Shown here piece by piece: positions 1-16,148 of a stretch of DNA of 64,000 nucleotides (position 1 is its first letter; each line of letters begins with the position of its first letter). The translations under genes and the position numbers were made by a program. Where the stretch lies: NCBI RefSeq assembly GCF_041381155.1, contig NC_091137.1:17231765-17295764 (forward strand), written 5' to 3'. The DNA comes from Argopecten irradians (taxonomy: Eukaryota; Mollusca; Bivalvia; Pectinida; Pectinidae). Under the pieces are notes generated by a model. That model searched no databases. It was not told the DNA's origin and saw only the letters and a program-made list of their open reading frames with translations.

Positions 1-1065
1 TTACATACACAACGGACTGACAAAGAGCAGTTCGATCCATAAAAAGATAGTACTTACATACACCACGGACTGGCGACGAGCAGTCCGATCAATACAAAGA
101 TAGTACTTACATCGACCACGGACTGGCGACGAGCAGTCCGATTAATACAAAGTTAGTACTTACATAGACCACGGACTGACAGAGCAGTCCGATAAACAAC
201 AGATATACAAGTACTACAAAGACCACGACTGGCGACGATCGAATAACAAAGTTAGTACTTACAAAGACCACGCACTGGCGACGAGCAGTCCGATCAAATA
301 CAAAGATAGTACTTTACACGACCACGGACTGGCGACGAGCAGTCCGATAAAACAAAGTTAGTACTTACATAGACCACGGACTGACGACGAGCAGTCCGAT
401 CAATACAAAGTTAGTACTTACATAGACCACGGACTGGCGACGAGCAGTCCGATCAATACAAAGTTAGTACTTACATAGACCACGGACTGGCGACGAGCAG
501 TCCGATCAATACAAAGTTAGTACTTACATAGACCACGGACTGGCGACGAGCAGTCCGATCAATACAAAGTTAGTACTTACATAGACCACGGACTGGCGAC
601 GAGCAGTCCGATCAATACAAAGTTAGTACTTACATAGACCACGGACTGGCGACGAGCAGTCCGATTAATACAAAGTTAGCACTTACATAGACCACGGGCT
701 GGCGACGAGCAGTCCGATCAATACAAAGTTAGTACTTACATAGACCACGGACTGGCGACGAGCAGTCCGATCAATACAAAGTTAGTACTTACATAGACCA
801 CGGACTGGCGACGAGCAGTCCGATCAATACAAAGTTAGTACTTACATAGACCACGGACTGGCGACGAGCAGTCCGATCAATACAAAGATAGTACTTACAT
901 AGACCACGGACTGGCGACGAGCAGTCCGATCAATACAAAGTTAGTACTTAATACAAAGATAGTACTTACATAGACCACGGACTTACGACGTGCAGTCCGA
1001 TCAATACAAAGTTAGTACTTACATAGACCACGGGCAGACAAAGAGCAGTTAGATCCATAAAGAGC
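1..1065. repeat. 53-bp satellite array with an embedded hairpin
   Basis: About 20 head-to-tail copies of a 53-bp unit. The core of each unit is an inverted repeat, CGGACTG and CAGTCCG around an 8-nt spacer. Copies in the middle (about 360-950) are nearly identical; copies at both edges carry indels and substitutions, as expected of an array kept uniform by unequal exchange. No long ORF runs through it. The array starts before the window. Confidence 0.95.
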
Positions 1066-2004
1066 TAATCTATTTCCGCTTCTACACGAGCCTGTTATAC
1101 AGTGTTGAGAGATGTCTGTCGTGTCCTGACTAAACATCACTGCAAAATTTGATGTATAGAAAAAATCATTATCAAAATATTACATTATCAATGTATATTT
1201 AAGCATTGATGTCACTTTTTTTTTTAATTTTATCGGGGTATGAAAAAAATTGTTTGCAAACTGTGTGAATCCGAAGTTTGCAAACAATTTTTTTTCATAA
1301 CCCGATAAAATTAAAAAATAGTGACATCAATACTTATAATCATTTTTATACTCTATTTTATAAAATGAAGTATGTTTAAATGTAACATTATTGTGGTTTT
1401 TCAAGGGACTCTTTTTTTCCGAATCAATACGCAACGTCGATGTCTCTATTGTGACGTCACGATAACGTCGGTGTTTCGCGCCATTCTTGGATTTTTTTCA
1501 TAGTGGTATGTAATAAAAATATTGGCCAATCAAAAAGCCAGATTTGGTATGAAAACAAAGAAAGATTAATTATTTACTTGTAAAGCACAGGAATGGATAT
1601 GAAAGAAACATGCAAAAATATTAAATCTTAGGAACACTAGCTATATACAGTTGTGCTGCATACTTATTCGTCACTCTTGATTTTTCTCGATGTATTCTTT
1701 TTTTATTTTTTTTCCTCGAATGTTTTAAGAACTCATTTATTGATACATTCACACCGAATTGTTTACACTTTCAACTCATAATATTTGCAAAATTTCCCAA
1801 TGTTCCATTATCAAAATATCATTATTTTGTGCACCGCTCAAACTTTGTGACGTCATTTCCTTATTTGTTCATACCAAAATGGTAACGAAAATGTCTTGCT
1901 TCCTAATTATACACTGTTTTCTCAAATCATCCGTATAGTATAACTGTACCTTTGGGTTACGAGTTTGAAACTAACGACAGTTTTTGTCGGACAAACTTGT
2001 TTAC
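1066..2004. other. Non-coding flank left of Gene 1
   Basis: AT-rich. It holds the palindromic element at 1201-1565 and no recognisable CTLD1-C exon for Gene 1. On the minus strand a poly(A)-signal hexamer (plus-strand tttatt at 1736-1741) lies about 180 bp beyond the in-frame stop at 1922, which would suit a 3' end if the last Gene 1 intron is retained. Confidence 0.6.
1201..1565. mobile_element. MITE-like element with long inverted repeat
   Basis: Positions 1201-1336 form an imperfect palindrome (GCATTGATGTCAC to GTGACATCAATAC) with an inner inverted motif GTTTGCAAAC. The next 230 bp contain TGACGTCA and a GGCGCG motif. The same sequence recurs inverted at 38335-38795 and again at 38800-39108, so this is a dispersed family. 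No ORF; non-autonomous. Family name not known to me. Confidence 0.8.
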
Positions 2005-2146
2005 CTCTGGTATATAGACTCCAGTAGTTCAGTGATGTACTTCCACATGGCTCAGACAGTGAGGATCCATCACATTGTAAACTACATCCTACATTTGCAG
2101 ATCTGGTCAACTTATCTCTTGGTCCAATACATGCACAACGTTTACC
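2005..2146 (-). CDS. Gene 1 exon: second half of WSC domain
   Basis: Acceptor ttcag and donor G|gtaaac give a 142-bp exon, phase 0 in and phase 1 out, the same as the other WSC-B exons here. It encodes the Cys pattern C-A-C, then C-x3-C, then PCG, matching the second half of a WSC domain. If the donor is not used, the frame reads on to a stop at 1922-1924 and adds about 27 residues. Confidence 0.8.
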
Positions 2147-2258
2147 CTGAACAAAACATCAAATATATATATAATAAAAATGCATGTTGGTATTTATGTC
2201 ACGCAATAACAATACTGAAAATAACAATTTATTTATTCGTTCTTCTTCCGTTTGATAG

Positions 2259-2326
2259 CATTCATTCATTCATTCATTCATTCATTCATTCATTCATTCA
2301 TTCATTCATTCAGTCAGTCAGTCAGT
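2259..2326. repeat. ATTC and CAGT tetranucleotide microsatellite
   Basis: About 13 copies of a ttca/attc tetramer followed by four copies of cagt, within the Gene 1 intron between WSC-A and WSC-B. Confidence 0.95.
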
Positions 2327-2388
2327 CCAATGAATTTTGTTTCATTTTATTATTTCTTTTTATCTTTTCATTCTTGAAAATAACTTAC

Positions 2389-2510
2389 CTGTAAAGCGAA
2401 GAACTTATTGCTGTATGCAGAACAATGGATTGCACAGGCAGCCGCTGATGTGTTGACTAGAAACATCAGTGATCTGTTGGGGTTTGGTTGTGGCATATAA
2501 CTGTAACAAC
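2389..2510 (-). CDS. Gene 1 exon: first half of WSC domain
   Basis: 122 bp, phase 1 in and phase 0 out (acceptor cccag, donor CAG|gtaagt). The translation starts GCYSY, has C-x3-C in the middle and ends FFALQ, the signature of the N-terminal half of WSC. It joins the 2005-2146 exon without breaking the frame. Confidence 0.85.
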
Positions 2511-2631
2511 CTGGGACATATTGAATGTACATTAGAAAGTGACAAGTACTCATATATATATAACGTGGTGTTTTAATTTCCAGATACATACAGACATTAT
2601 TAAATACAAATAAAAGAAACAATCGGCTTAC

Positions 2632-2835
2632 CGACTAGATTTATCCATGGCGAGAGAAACTGAAATGAACCTGTCCAAACAGTTATATTCAAAGGATAGT
2701 TCCATTTTTGAAATGCGGTGTTGAGATCGTCGTTGTATGCCGCTAAAGTGCCATTATTCCTCTGACAATAAGAATACGCATCTCGTAAAGATGAAGGATG
2801 TTCTATATAATGAAAGGTGGAGCTGGCAGTCGATA
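2632..2835 (-). CDS. Gene 1 exon: CTLD1-N lectin-like half
   Basis: 204 bp, phase 1 at both ends (acceptor tttccag, donor G|gtaagc). The translation has the CTLD helix pattern (aromatic run, SLRDAYSYC, GTLAA) and ends with VWTGSF...PWINLVG, the W-x-G core of the lectin fold. The remaining lectin strands (CTLD1-C) are not found downstream in this window. Confidence 0.8.
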
Positions 2836-3149
2836 CTGGAAATAAATCATCGATCAAAGAGGTTGAAAACATAAAATTCACATATTACAACGCCACTTCT
2901 TTTTCTAATAATGGCTACTACGAAACTAGTAGAAAACAATAATAAAAACATAAGAAAAAAATAACACGAATAATGAAATATGAAAGTAAAATCGTATTCT
3001 AAGGGAACAATTATTAGATAAGTAACAAATATTTACAAAATTCGAATTAGCCAGAATCAGCCAGTGTAGTCTGGAGTATAATGAGTTTCTGTTTTAATTA
3101 ACGATATGGCCATATAAAACTAGATTATAGTTGGGTGAAATGGTAATAT

Positions 3150-4155
3150 CACAAAACTAGGTCAGATCAAGGTCAAATTTCATTATAAAAATTAGGTCAA
3201 ATCAAGGTCAAATGGCAATATCACAAACTAGATTAGATCAAGGTCAAATGATAATATCACAAAACTAGGTAAGATTAGGGTCGAATGTTAATATTACAAA
3301 ACTAAGTCTGATCAGAATCATATGATAATATCACAAAACAATGTCAAATAAAGTCAACTGACAATACTACAAAACTAAGTCAAATCAGGGTCAAATAATT
3401 AAAAAAAAACATGGCAATTTCACAAAACTAGGTCAGAAAAGGAACAAATTGTAATATCACAAAACAAGGCCAGATTCGGGTGAAATTGCAATATTTGAAC
3501 AGCGTGAAATGACAATTTTTTTATAAAACTTAGGTCAAATTAGGTCGAATAGCAATATCACAAAATTAGGTCCAATATTTACAAAATTGAAATTAGCACA
3601 GATACGCACAGAGCATTTTCTGTGTTAATCAACGATAGGACCATACAAAACTAGGTCAGATGAGGTCAAATGACAATATCACAATCTAGGTCAGAGCAGT
3701 TCAAATGACAATATCACAAAACTAGGTCAGATCAGTTCAAGTGGCAATATCACAAAACTTGGTCAGATCAGAGTTAAGTGACAATATCACAAAACTAGGT
3801 CAGATCAGTTTAAATGGCAATATCACAAAACTGGGTCAAATCAGGTTAAATGACAATATCACAAAACTAGGTCAGATCAGGTTAAATGACAATATCACAA
3901 AACTAGGTCAGATCAGGTTAAATGACAATATAACAAAACTAGGTCAGATCAGGTTAAATGACAATATCACAAAACTAGGTCAGATCAGGTTAAATGACAA
4001 TATAACAAAACGGGTCAAATGTCAGGTTAAATGACAATATCACAAAACTAGGTCAGATTAGGTTAAATGACAATATAACAAAACTGGGTCAAATCAGGTT
4101 AAATGACAATATCACAAAACTAAGTCAAATGTTGGTCAAGTGACAATATCACACA
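3150..4155. repeat. 36-bp minisatellite, degenerate at its left side
   Basis: Tandem unit of about 36 bp built on aatatcacaaaactaggtc. The units at 3780-4100 are nearly identical and keep a plus-strand frame with a 12-residue repeat (DNITKLGQIRLN); 3150-3740 is decayed. It lies in intron 1 of Gene 1. The plus-strand frame is a by-product of a unit length divisible by three, not a gene. Confidence 0.9.
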
Positions 4156-4846
4156 AGCAGCCACAAAGGAACTAAATGTAATTTAACACAAGACTGGTGG
4201 AAACTGCTATGCTGTAGAAACCAAAACCTTAACAATGAGAGTCATTGATGTAGTATGAATTTACGAACATACTCTGACCTTAGACAGATAATAAAACCAT
4301 GTAGTTCAGGGGGGTATGCATGTCCTTCATTGACAATAATCGTAATACTATTCAGGCTCAAAAGATATAAAATACATAGATTATTGAAAACTAACATTTA
4401 TAAATAATGCTCTGCAACATTTACCTGCACATACGATGACATATATAACACACTGATTAATAATATGAGTGTTTACATTCACTATCCATTGTTCATCATA
4501 TCTAAACAGCTGATATACACACACCACTATCCACTTTGAACTACCAGGTATTCATTGAATCTGTTATGAAGACCTACATATTTGACCATGATCATCATCC
4601 AGCAATGGAATTAAAAATATACATGTATATGATTCTTAATGTTAACATTTTCATAGACAAAACAATGAAATCGTAAAGAACAAACGTTCCAGTTATAGTT
4701 TCAGCTTTATCAATGAAAAATGCCATTGACCGAAACTGAATCCCTAATAATAAGAGTATGACAATAACCCGAGAACTGATATAAGATATGTTAATAGTGA
4801 AGAACTATACGTTATCGAATAAATGAATTATCATATTATACTTTAC

Positions 4847-4892
4847 CTAGAAGAATACTCGTCAACGTTCTGAGGTATTTATCCAAAAGCAT
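4847..4892 (-). CDS. Gene 1 first exon: signal peptide
   Basis: 46 bp from an ATG at 4892 to a donor G|gtaaag, phase 1. It encodes 15 residues, MLLDKYLRTLTSILL, a short but plausible signal peptide. Its phase-1 end fits the acceptor at 2835. First exons of the same design occur in Genes 3 and 4. Short exon, so the start is less secure than the downstream exons. Confidence 0.6.
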
Positions 4893-7800
4893 TGTCCAGA
4901 TTCGCTAATATTGAATCACTACTGTACATATACAAAAGAGAAAGTACAGAAAAGTTTGGGTACAGGGAGTTATCGTCGAATGTTTTATCTCGTTGTATAT
5001 AAGATTATTAAGTGATTGTTATTATACAGTGTACAGATATGTTAATATATAGATTGCGAGCGTGGATCTTTGACCGTTAATGTAAACAACCTGATAACGA
5101 GAATAATTCATATTCACACAATGGAAAATCATTTGTTTGGAACACATTAAAGGTTATAGGTATCAACGTTTCCAAGTTTTTTTTCTTTGATCAGAAATAT
5201 CCTTATATAGCATTAAATTCTCAGTGCCGGTAAACATATAGAATTAAAAAAAGGGTAGAAACACATTGATAGTTTAGCATTAGCGCTTTCATCATGTTCT
5301 TCAGATGCTTAACAACATTAGATGACGTCGTGACAGTATAATTATTGTATATGGTGACGTCATATTAAGGGAGGCAATTATACATATAACAATTGATTTA
5401 TATAATTGTAATAAACGATTCAGTTTCAGAGTTCTAATAAATTGTTTTTCTTGTTCTTTTCTTAGGATAGTATTATAATTTAACACGTAATAGAACGGAA
5501 ATATAGTAAACCTTTTCTTTCCGCAAATGTCCAAATGTTCACTTAAATTTATTTTCCTGTATTCCGGTACATTAATATGTTGTTTGTGTACACAGACACG
5601 ACCCTCAGTGTATTACTGGTCTCTCGAATGTAAAATTCCTGACATCCGGGACATGTAATTACATAATTAAAAAATAATGCAAATGAAGCTTATTTTTTCA
5701 GCGCATCTATCATATATGATGCACAACAGCTTTATGACTAACACGAGGTTGACGCCAGACTGACACAAACGGTAACTAATTATTTTGAATCTATTTTATG
5801 TGTTTGAATTTGAATTATTTGAATTATTAATCAATGATATATTCTGAGGGGCAACTGAAATTGTTTTTAATATTTACAGACATTATCATATAACTGCATT
5901 ATCAGGCTCCGATCACTCGAAACAAACTTAAAGTCAGAACCTGACTTAATAAAACAAAACTTCTGTTACATAAGGATACAAACTTAAGTTTTGAATTAAG
6001 TCTGCACTTTTGTTTCCAGAAATCGGATCCAGAACTTGAATAACTGTTACAACAATATTGCATATAATTGTCAACAGTCGTTGATAACATGACGTTTCTC
6101 TCATTGTATTTTTTGAAAAGGGGGTTTCTTGATGATTTACGACATGGTACTGTAAACTTTTATTCGAATAAAATCTAAATACACCAAAGTAAACTTCCGC
6201 GAATTTATATCTATATCAAATATAATAAAATCTTCATTCGATTTTCAAATCCGCGAATTTAAATCCGAGAACATGTTTTGAAACGGAAATCGCAAAATTT
6301 AATAGCCGCGAAAGAAAATCGGTTTACAGCATGTAGTGGTAACCGTTTCTATCATAATTAAAATAATCTTTGGAAGACGAATTAAAACTGTCGTAGGTCC
6401 GCTTGCTTTCGAATGATGTACTAGATTTGGACAGAAAATGGTCTGAATAGAATAGTGAGAAATAATAAAATATAGGTGACTATGTTGTATTTCGTACAGT
6501 ACATATAATGAAAAGCACCTGTTCATGACGTTCAATATAAAATAAAAAAATATATAAATTATATAGAAAACCTTATTAATCAATACGTACTTATGGATGA
6601 TTTATAATGCGTGTTAGCTTCAATTTATCAGACAAAACCACAAAGAATAATAATACATTTTTTTATTTAGACAATGTTTACATATTTAGATTTTCGTCTA
6701 GTTTATTATACTGCCTTATTTAGGACAAATATTATACAATAGAAAATACACTTTTAAAACAATATACATACCTATATACGATAAACAGTTATACAATACC
6801 CTAAAATCACGTTAATAAGCTTGAATCGTAAATAGGCCGGTCTTGAATGTAAGCATTGGATTTCTTACTGTCAAATGTATCTTGAAAATATGCCGGCTTT
6901 TAAAATAGGTTGCACTTGGAAGTAAGCCTTGGATTTTCTCCAAGGAAATTATCTAAAACATAAGACAACATTTTCTGATAGTGGTCAATATACAATTATC
7001 ATAACGTTCTTTAGCGGTGTTTCTATTTCATTATATACATAAATATATGCATATGTATATTTAATTTATCTATGTATGAATTAGTACCTTATGGGTTTTT
7101 TTTCTTTTGTATTCATTTGAATGTTTCGTTAGTAAGCCTACCTTTCATTATAGGATAAATAACTTCAGAAACAATACGGGCTTGAAAATAGGCCGGTCCT
7201 GAAAATAAGCCTGGGATTTCCTACCAAAACAAAAAAATATATAAGCCGCGGCTTATTTTCGAGATTTTAAGGTATCCGTCTTAAAGATATTTATATACTA
7301 TAACATATAAGGGAAGCACCAGGTAATATCACCTATTACATACCAATCGAAGGTCACTGGGTAGTCCCTATCTAGAAAACCTATTGGCTGTAGTTTATTA
7401 TTGATGCATACTTTTTAAAAAGTAAGAATTCAAAATATATGACATTAGTGCTTTAATGATAACACATAATATCACAGCGTTGATATCATAGACAATAACA
7501 TAACACGCATTTTGACATAAATAACTAAATTATAATGATAATAATACAAACACAAAATCTAAAATTCATTTGTAATTGAGTAGATCACATTAAAATGACA
7601 ATTCAAATATATCATACATATATTCAGAATATACTAGACAATCCCTTATTACCTGATAATCTCTCTGTTCGTAAATTATACAATGCAGGATAAAAGCTAC
7701 ATTGATTAACGTTCATAAAGGCTGTTCTGCATTTAGAAATGTAGTTTTTTTGCATGAAAAGATCGTGTTGTCAGGGTTGACTAATATAATTTTTACTGTC

Positions 7801-8134
7801 TTTTTAGTACACATATATATCTTCTTTGAACAAATATTGAAATTGTCTTCAGACCATAGCCTAGAGTTCTATTTATGCGGTAAGCTGAGATCATAGAAGG
7901 CACTTGAACTTCTAACTGAAGAGACTTGTCATAAATACCGTCGAAATTTAATATCAGACGGATCATCAGATCTTTACAGGAGATAGAGATAGATGTTACA
8001 AAAACAAACATTTTCTCATGGTTAAAACATCAAGTAATTCAATGTCATGTTTCGTAGATGGAAAGGACTCGCATTAAACCAGAATGCATTTGTTATGCTA
8101 GTCTGGATTTCAGATGTAAGACATTTTGATGATG
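4893..8134. other. Intergenic region between Gene 1 and Gene 2
   Basis: AT-rich with no supported exon on either strand. It holds decayed interspersed repeats: around 6160-6320 (repeated CCGCGAATTTAAAT-like boxes) and 6835-7260, where a unit containing ATAGGCCGG and AATAAGCC is repeated three times. Short ORFs here show no codon bias or domain. Confidence 0.6.
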
Positions 8135-8237
8135 TCATAACCAGGACCTATTGTATCTCTTCTGATGTGGTGTCGTGTACATTTCCACTTCGTTCAGGTG
8201 TAGGGTTTCCTCTTCTTTCCGTTTTCTGAGCTGAGAC
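8135..8237 (-). CDS. Gene 2 candidate last exon: short cytoplasmic tail
   Basis: Acceptor ttacag at 8238 in phase 2 gives 33 further residues and a TGA at 8135-8137. The tail is very basic and acidic (LRKRKEEE) with two tyrosines. The phase matches the donor of the TM exon at 11474, and the total Gene 2 reading stays divisible by three. An inner acceptor (cag at 8226) keeps the same frame. It shares no obvious motif with the Gene 4 tail; the distance (3.2 kb) and short length keep this tentative. Confidence 0.4.
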
Positions 8238-8389
8238 CTGTAACATGTCACAAAGCGACATTATAAATAATCCATAAATGAATATTGATTACAAGCGTCT
8301 TCTTCGCAACATAACATTCATAATTATAATAATAACTAATTTGATGCTTAAAACTGAACAAACATAGATAGTATATTTAAAAGATTTAA

Positions 8390-8742
8390 AGATGCTCCAA
8401 CGCCGACAAATGGTATTTTTTCACTATCAAAAACAGGAGAACATTTAGTATTTTTTTTCAGTTACAAAAGTTACTTACTTTAAACCATTACCAACATTGG
8501 AAAGTTTGAGCTTCTAATTTTGCTTCAAGTTAAAAATATGAAAAATAATTAATTGCATCCCGAAAAAAATCCGTTGCACTATATCCTATATGGAATGAAG
8601 TACTATTTGCGCATGCACCAGCGGCAAAATAAATTATTTTATATATTATTGTTTGTGTTAATTAGACATATATACACGATAATACACCAAATATTGTTCA
8701 AATAATGAATATCATTTATGCTCTGTCGGCGGTGGAGCATCT
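8390..8742. mobile_element. MITE, TTAA-flanked, about 350 bp
   Basis: Terminal inverted repeat AGATGCTCCA-C-GCCGACA / TGTCGGCGGTGGAGCATCT, flanked by TTAA on both sides (8386-8389, 8743-8746). No coding capacity. TTAA targets are typical of piggyBac-like transposases, but the ends are not those of canonical piggyBac; the mobilising transposase is unknown. Confidence 0.9.
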
Positions 8743-8786
8743 TTAAATGTTTCGGAAGAGTAAGCGTTCGTTTTATTTAAAGTTAA

Positions 8787-9137
8787 AGATGCCCCATCTC
8801 CGACAGAGAATAAACGATATTTTATCATTTGAACAATGATTGATGTTTACTTGTGTAAATCAATATCTAATTAACACAAAAAATGATTTAAATTAACCAG
8901 ATTTGTTTTTTGTTGATCACTCCAAATAGGACATATTGCCATGGACTTTTTCGTGAAGCAATTAATCATCTTTAATATTTTTATATATTGAAGTGATTAA
9001 ATGAGAAGCTCAAACATTTCAATGGCGGTAAAAATGATATAAAGTGAGTAATTTTTGTAACTGATGAAAACAATTATTTCGTCTTTTCCTGTTTTTATGG
9101 AGAAAAAAATTAACATTTGTCAGCGGTGAAGCATCTT
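8787..9137. mobile_element. MITE, same family, opposite orientation
   Basis: Same family as 8390-8742 in reverse orientation, with TTAA at 8783-8786 and 9138-9141. The two copies are only 45 bp apart and inverted, so transcripts across them could fold. Confidence 0.88.
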
Positions 9138-11082
9138 TTAATCACCACATCAAAGTGCCAATTGTAAAGAGTGACCATTAAAGAAATCCGAAACGCTGTT
9201 CAGATACAGTCGGCACAACACTTATATACCAGTTTACACATATTTCTATTTTTTTAATATACACAGAAAAGTCATCCGACGGAAGATGATAGGTATTGGT
9301 GTTAAAAACCTATAACCATATACATAGGAACATTGGAATCATGGTATTGATACAGAATAAGACAATATTTCGTATACAAATGTTATACAAATAAAGATAT
9401 TTAACATATTAATAGATATTGTCGGTTACAAAAACATGTTTGTTGACGAATATTGCGTAATGTTTATAAATGATAATTAGGTAGATATGAATGCAAACAA
9501 ATGTCCCGAAATGTTATCATTTGACCTATATTAGGTAAGTTGATAACAAACATGGACAATGCACGCGGACACCGTCGATAATCTCCTTGTCAAGTTTGCT
9601 CCCTACGTTGACATACTTATAGGTCAATAACATGTATCAAATTGTGATAAAAAAATGATGACAGAATTTTGATGTAATCGACACTTCAATACAAATTAAG
9701 TATACATGTACATATACACGGTATTAATCCGTATTTGCATATTTATGATTTACATCTCCTTGCGGGTAGGTGTTGATTCTGACGTCATGTTCTTGCAGAC
9801 GTAACGTCATAGTTTTCAGATAAATCGAGGTAAATTTCGCTCACAAAATAATGAAGCCGTAATATTAGATACCTAACCGAAAGGGATATATAATATGCAA
9901 ATACGGAAAATTTAGCACGTACAAACGTAAAATCGATAATAATGTTGCAGGAGCAGGTATTAACTATCTTCTGCTGGCTTTCAGTTTATTTTAAGTTATA
10001 TTTCAAGCGAATTTCACTGTAACGAACTGTCGCTTAAATATTTGTTATTTGAACATGGACATGAACTTGATGATTTAGCTCCCCAAAAGCATATGTAGGC
10101 TTATAAGAGAGTCGAAAACTCGGGAACATATATTCCTGGTTTTGAATAAAGCGCTGTAAATCACCGCCATGTTCAGTACCTTCGAATCGTATCACGTGAC
10201 TGACGTCGACACGACCTGCACGTAGTGAGTGAGGTAACTAGCGTAAACACACATATGTTTGTTTACGTTTTCCTTTTGTCTAATACGAGCTAATTATGTT
10301 GGTATATGTCCACAGAGTGAGTATTTGAAACATATCAGTAAAATATTGTGTGTATCAAATATTGTTATGTGCGACCATTGGTTTTTTCTAGATCCAGTCT
10401 GCTGGGGTCGACCAAATTGTTTGTTTACGAAAAACTGTTCACATTTTCTCTTGGTTTCACAGCTCGTCGCACAGATTGTCGCGATGATTTTCGGAATGAT
10501 TCGGCATCTTTCGAGACTATTTTCTCGTGTATATGTTAATTTTTTTTAGTTTTGTTATTAAGATACTTCCAGTGCTGCAGCGTTAAAAAATTGGTAAAAT
10601 TAGATTTAAAGATACCTTTTAGAGCTACCTTAATGTATCGCTACATATGGAATTGGTAACATAATGGTCATGCATACATTTCAAAGTCAACTAATGTCTT
10701 CATGATTGTCTAACTATTCTACAACGTTATTCGAAGTTTGTTAAAAAAAGTACTTCCGTATTATTAATTTTCCAAGCACACAAGTCTCTATTTCTAATTG
10801 ATTTAGTAAAATCATTATACACGAACCTCTAACATTCGGTTTACACGACACAGTTTAATATGTCACAGAATCAGAGTATGTGTCCTCCTGATTCTTACCT
10901 TTACATCACGGTGGTTCATATGGTTAGAAAGAAGGGTTGAGCAAGAAGTAAAAAGTTGTTATTCTCTGTTTACGGTGGCTTTATAACAAACCTCATCTCA
11001 CTCTTGTTTCTTGACATAAATATGGACAACTAATACAATACGTGCTGCCACGAAACAGTTATATGAAAAACCGTTCATGTCA

Positions 11083-11196
11083 GAAACGAGAATATTTAAC
11101 GCGTTAAACAAACTTTTAACGCGTTAACATTTAAAGTGTTTAAAGTAAGTTTAACGCGTTACAATATCTCGTTTTTGGCATGAACAGCCATTCATA
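11083..11196. repeat. Palindrome with three TTTAACGCGTTA boxes
   Basis: Outer arms TGTCAGAAACGAGA-ATAT and its near complement ATATCTCGTTTTTGGCA enclose three copies of the box TTTAACGCGTTA, itself a palindrome. No ORF. It could be a small MITE or a binding-site cluster. Confidence 0.75.
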
Positions 11197-11473
11197 CAGT
11201 AAACGCTTGTTATTTGGAGACCCTGAGTCCTTTTCGTTCTTGATACTACTTCCGTGCAATTTGGTTTTTTTCTTCATATTTTCCGTTTCAGGATCGATCC
11301 CGAATTTTCATAGCGGTTTTTTTAAATAAAAAGTTATTGTTTTGTTTGTAGGATGCAATGTGCTTTAACGGATATAGACACAAAATGACATTAAAATTAT
11401 GTGTAAGACGTGTATGTCACAAATCATTTCAAAAAGCGATATAATAAATATCAATGTAAATCTTTGTAGGTAC

Positions 11474-11549
11474 CTCTTATAAATAATTTTTACGATGACA
11501 ATAAATAGAATGACTGCTGCTCCGACAGACGTAGCTCCAACTACAACGA
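11474..11549 (-). CDS. Gene 2 exon: transmembrane segment
   Basis: 76 bp, phase 1 in (acceptor attgcag) and phase 2 out (donor AG|gtacct). It encodes about 24 residues, VVVVGATSVGAAVILFIVIV then KIIYKR: one hydrophobic helix with a basic stop-transfer end. Size class and phases match the Gene 4 TM exon at 51353-51431. Confidence 0.85.
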
Positions 11550-11803
11550 CTGCAATAAAATAAATACACATTATGAATACCATCTATGGATAAACTATTA
11601 ATACTTATATTGTATAAGCGTATTTTCATTAAGATAAAATGGTTAAAAATTTAATCATTAAAATATAATTTATATGATTTTATATGATTGTGTTATCTTT
11701 AAAATCTTTTATTTCAAAAAATGGTTTCTTCCAATCAATTTCCATCCCATTTTCTGTCAGATATTTTGTCATTTTCAAACTCATTAAACAAAACCTAACT
11801 TAC

Positions 11804-15847
<4,044 letters not shown>

Positions 15848-16034
15848 CTAATGCAAATACAAAAACGACAAATACTTAAATACTGTTGAGCCATTTGCAG
15901 AAATTTCAGAAACTATTAACAAAACATTACATCTTTGTTTTTCATTAATGTGAACATATTCTTAATGCTCTAAAATCTTAATACGACTTCCAAAATTGCC
16001 AGATTTATTCAAAGCAAATGTTGTAATCACTTAC

Positions 16035-16148
16035 TTGCATACGTTTCGCATATAAATGGATGACCTTCACTAGAACAGACCTTACAGTATTCAATGTGGA
16101 CCTTGCCATTAGGGCCCACCTGTACACGTGGACATTCTGCAATAGTAC
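16035..16148 (-). CDS. Gene 2 exon: CTLD2-C lectin-like half
   Basis: 114 bp, phase 1 at both ends (acceptor gtacag, donor A|gtaagt). It encodes three or four cysteines ending HPFICET, the typical final strand of a CTLD (hydrophobic-C-E). It aligns with the Gene 3 exon ending HFVCET and joins CTLD2-N through a Gly codon. Confidence 0.85.

Larger units (their letters stand above)
2005..4892 (-). other. Gene 1: partial nested CTLD/WSC gene
   Basis: Joined exons 4892-4847, 2835-2632, 2510-2389 and 2146-2005 give signal peptide, CTLD1-N and a complete WSC domain in one frame. The expected CTLD1-C, CTLD2, stalk, TM and tail exons are not visible to the left; 1-1900 holds a MITE and a satellite. 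Two readings are open: the gene continues beyond the window, or it is a 5' fragment that ends by reading through the WSC-B donor to the stop at 1922. In the second case it would make a secreted protein of about 200 residues with half a lectin fold plus WSC. Which is right cannot be told from sequence. Confidence 0.65.
8238..11473. other. Putative last intron of Gene 2
   Basis: Holds two full MITEs (8390-8742 and 8787-9137) and a palindrome at 11083-11196. No second tail-like exon was recognised on the minus strand. Several TGACGTCA-type octamers occur, for example near 9780. Confidence 0.5.

Noticed and set aside
1-1065. CRISPR-like array
   Set aside because: Units are contiguous 53-bp tandem copies with no unique spacers, and the genome is eukaryotic.
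1-1065. Hammerhead-type ribozyme in the satellite unit
   Set aside because: The hairpin and CTGACGAG-like words are suggestive, but the CUGAUGA core followed by GAAA is absent on both strands.
3741-4034. Plus-strand ORF with DNITKLGQIRLN repeats
   Set aside because: By-product of a 36-bp minisatellite in an intron; starts at GTG and has no supporting context.
7793-8011. Alternative Gene 2 tail exon (RSSSAFYDLSLPHK behind acceptor cttcag)
   Set aside because: It needs phase 1, but the TM exon ends in phase 2 and no suitable intermediate donor was found.
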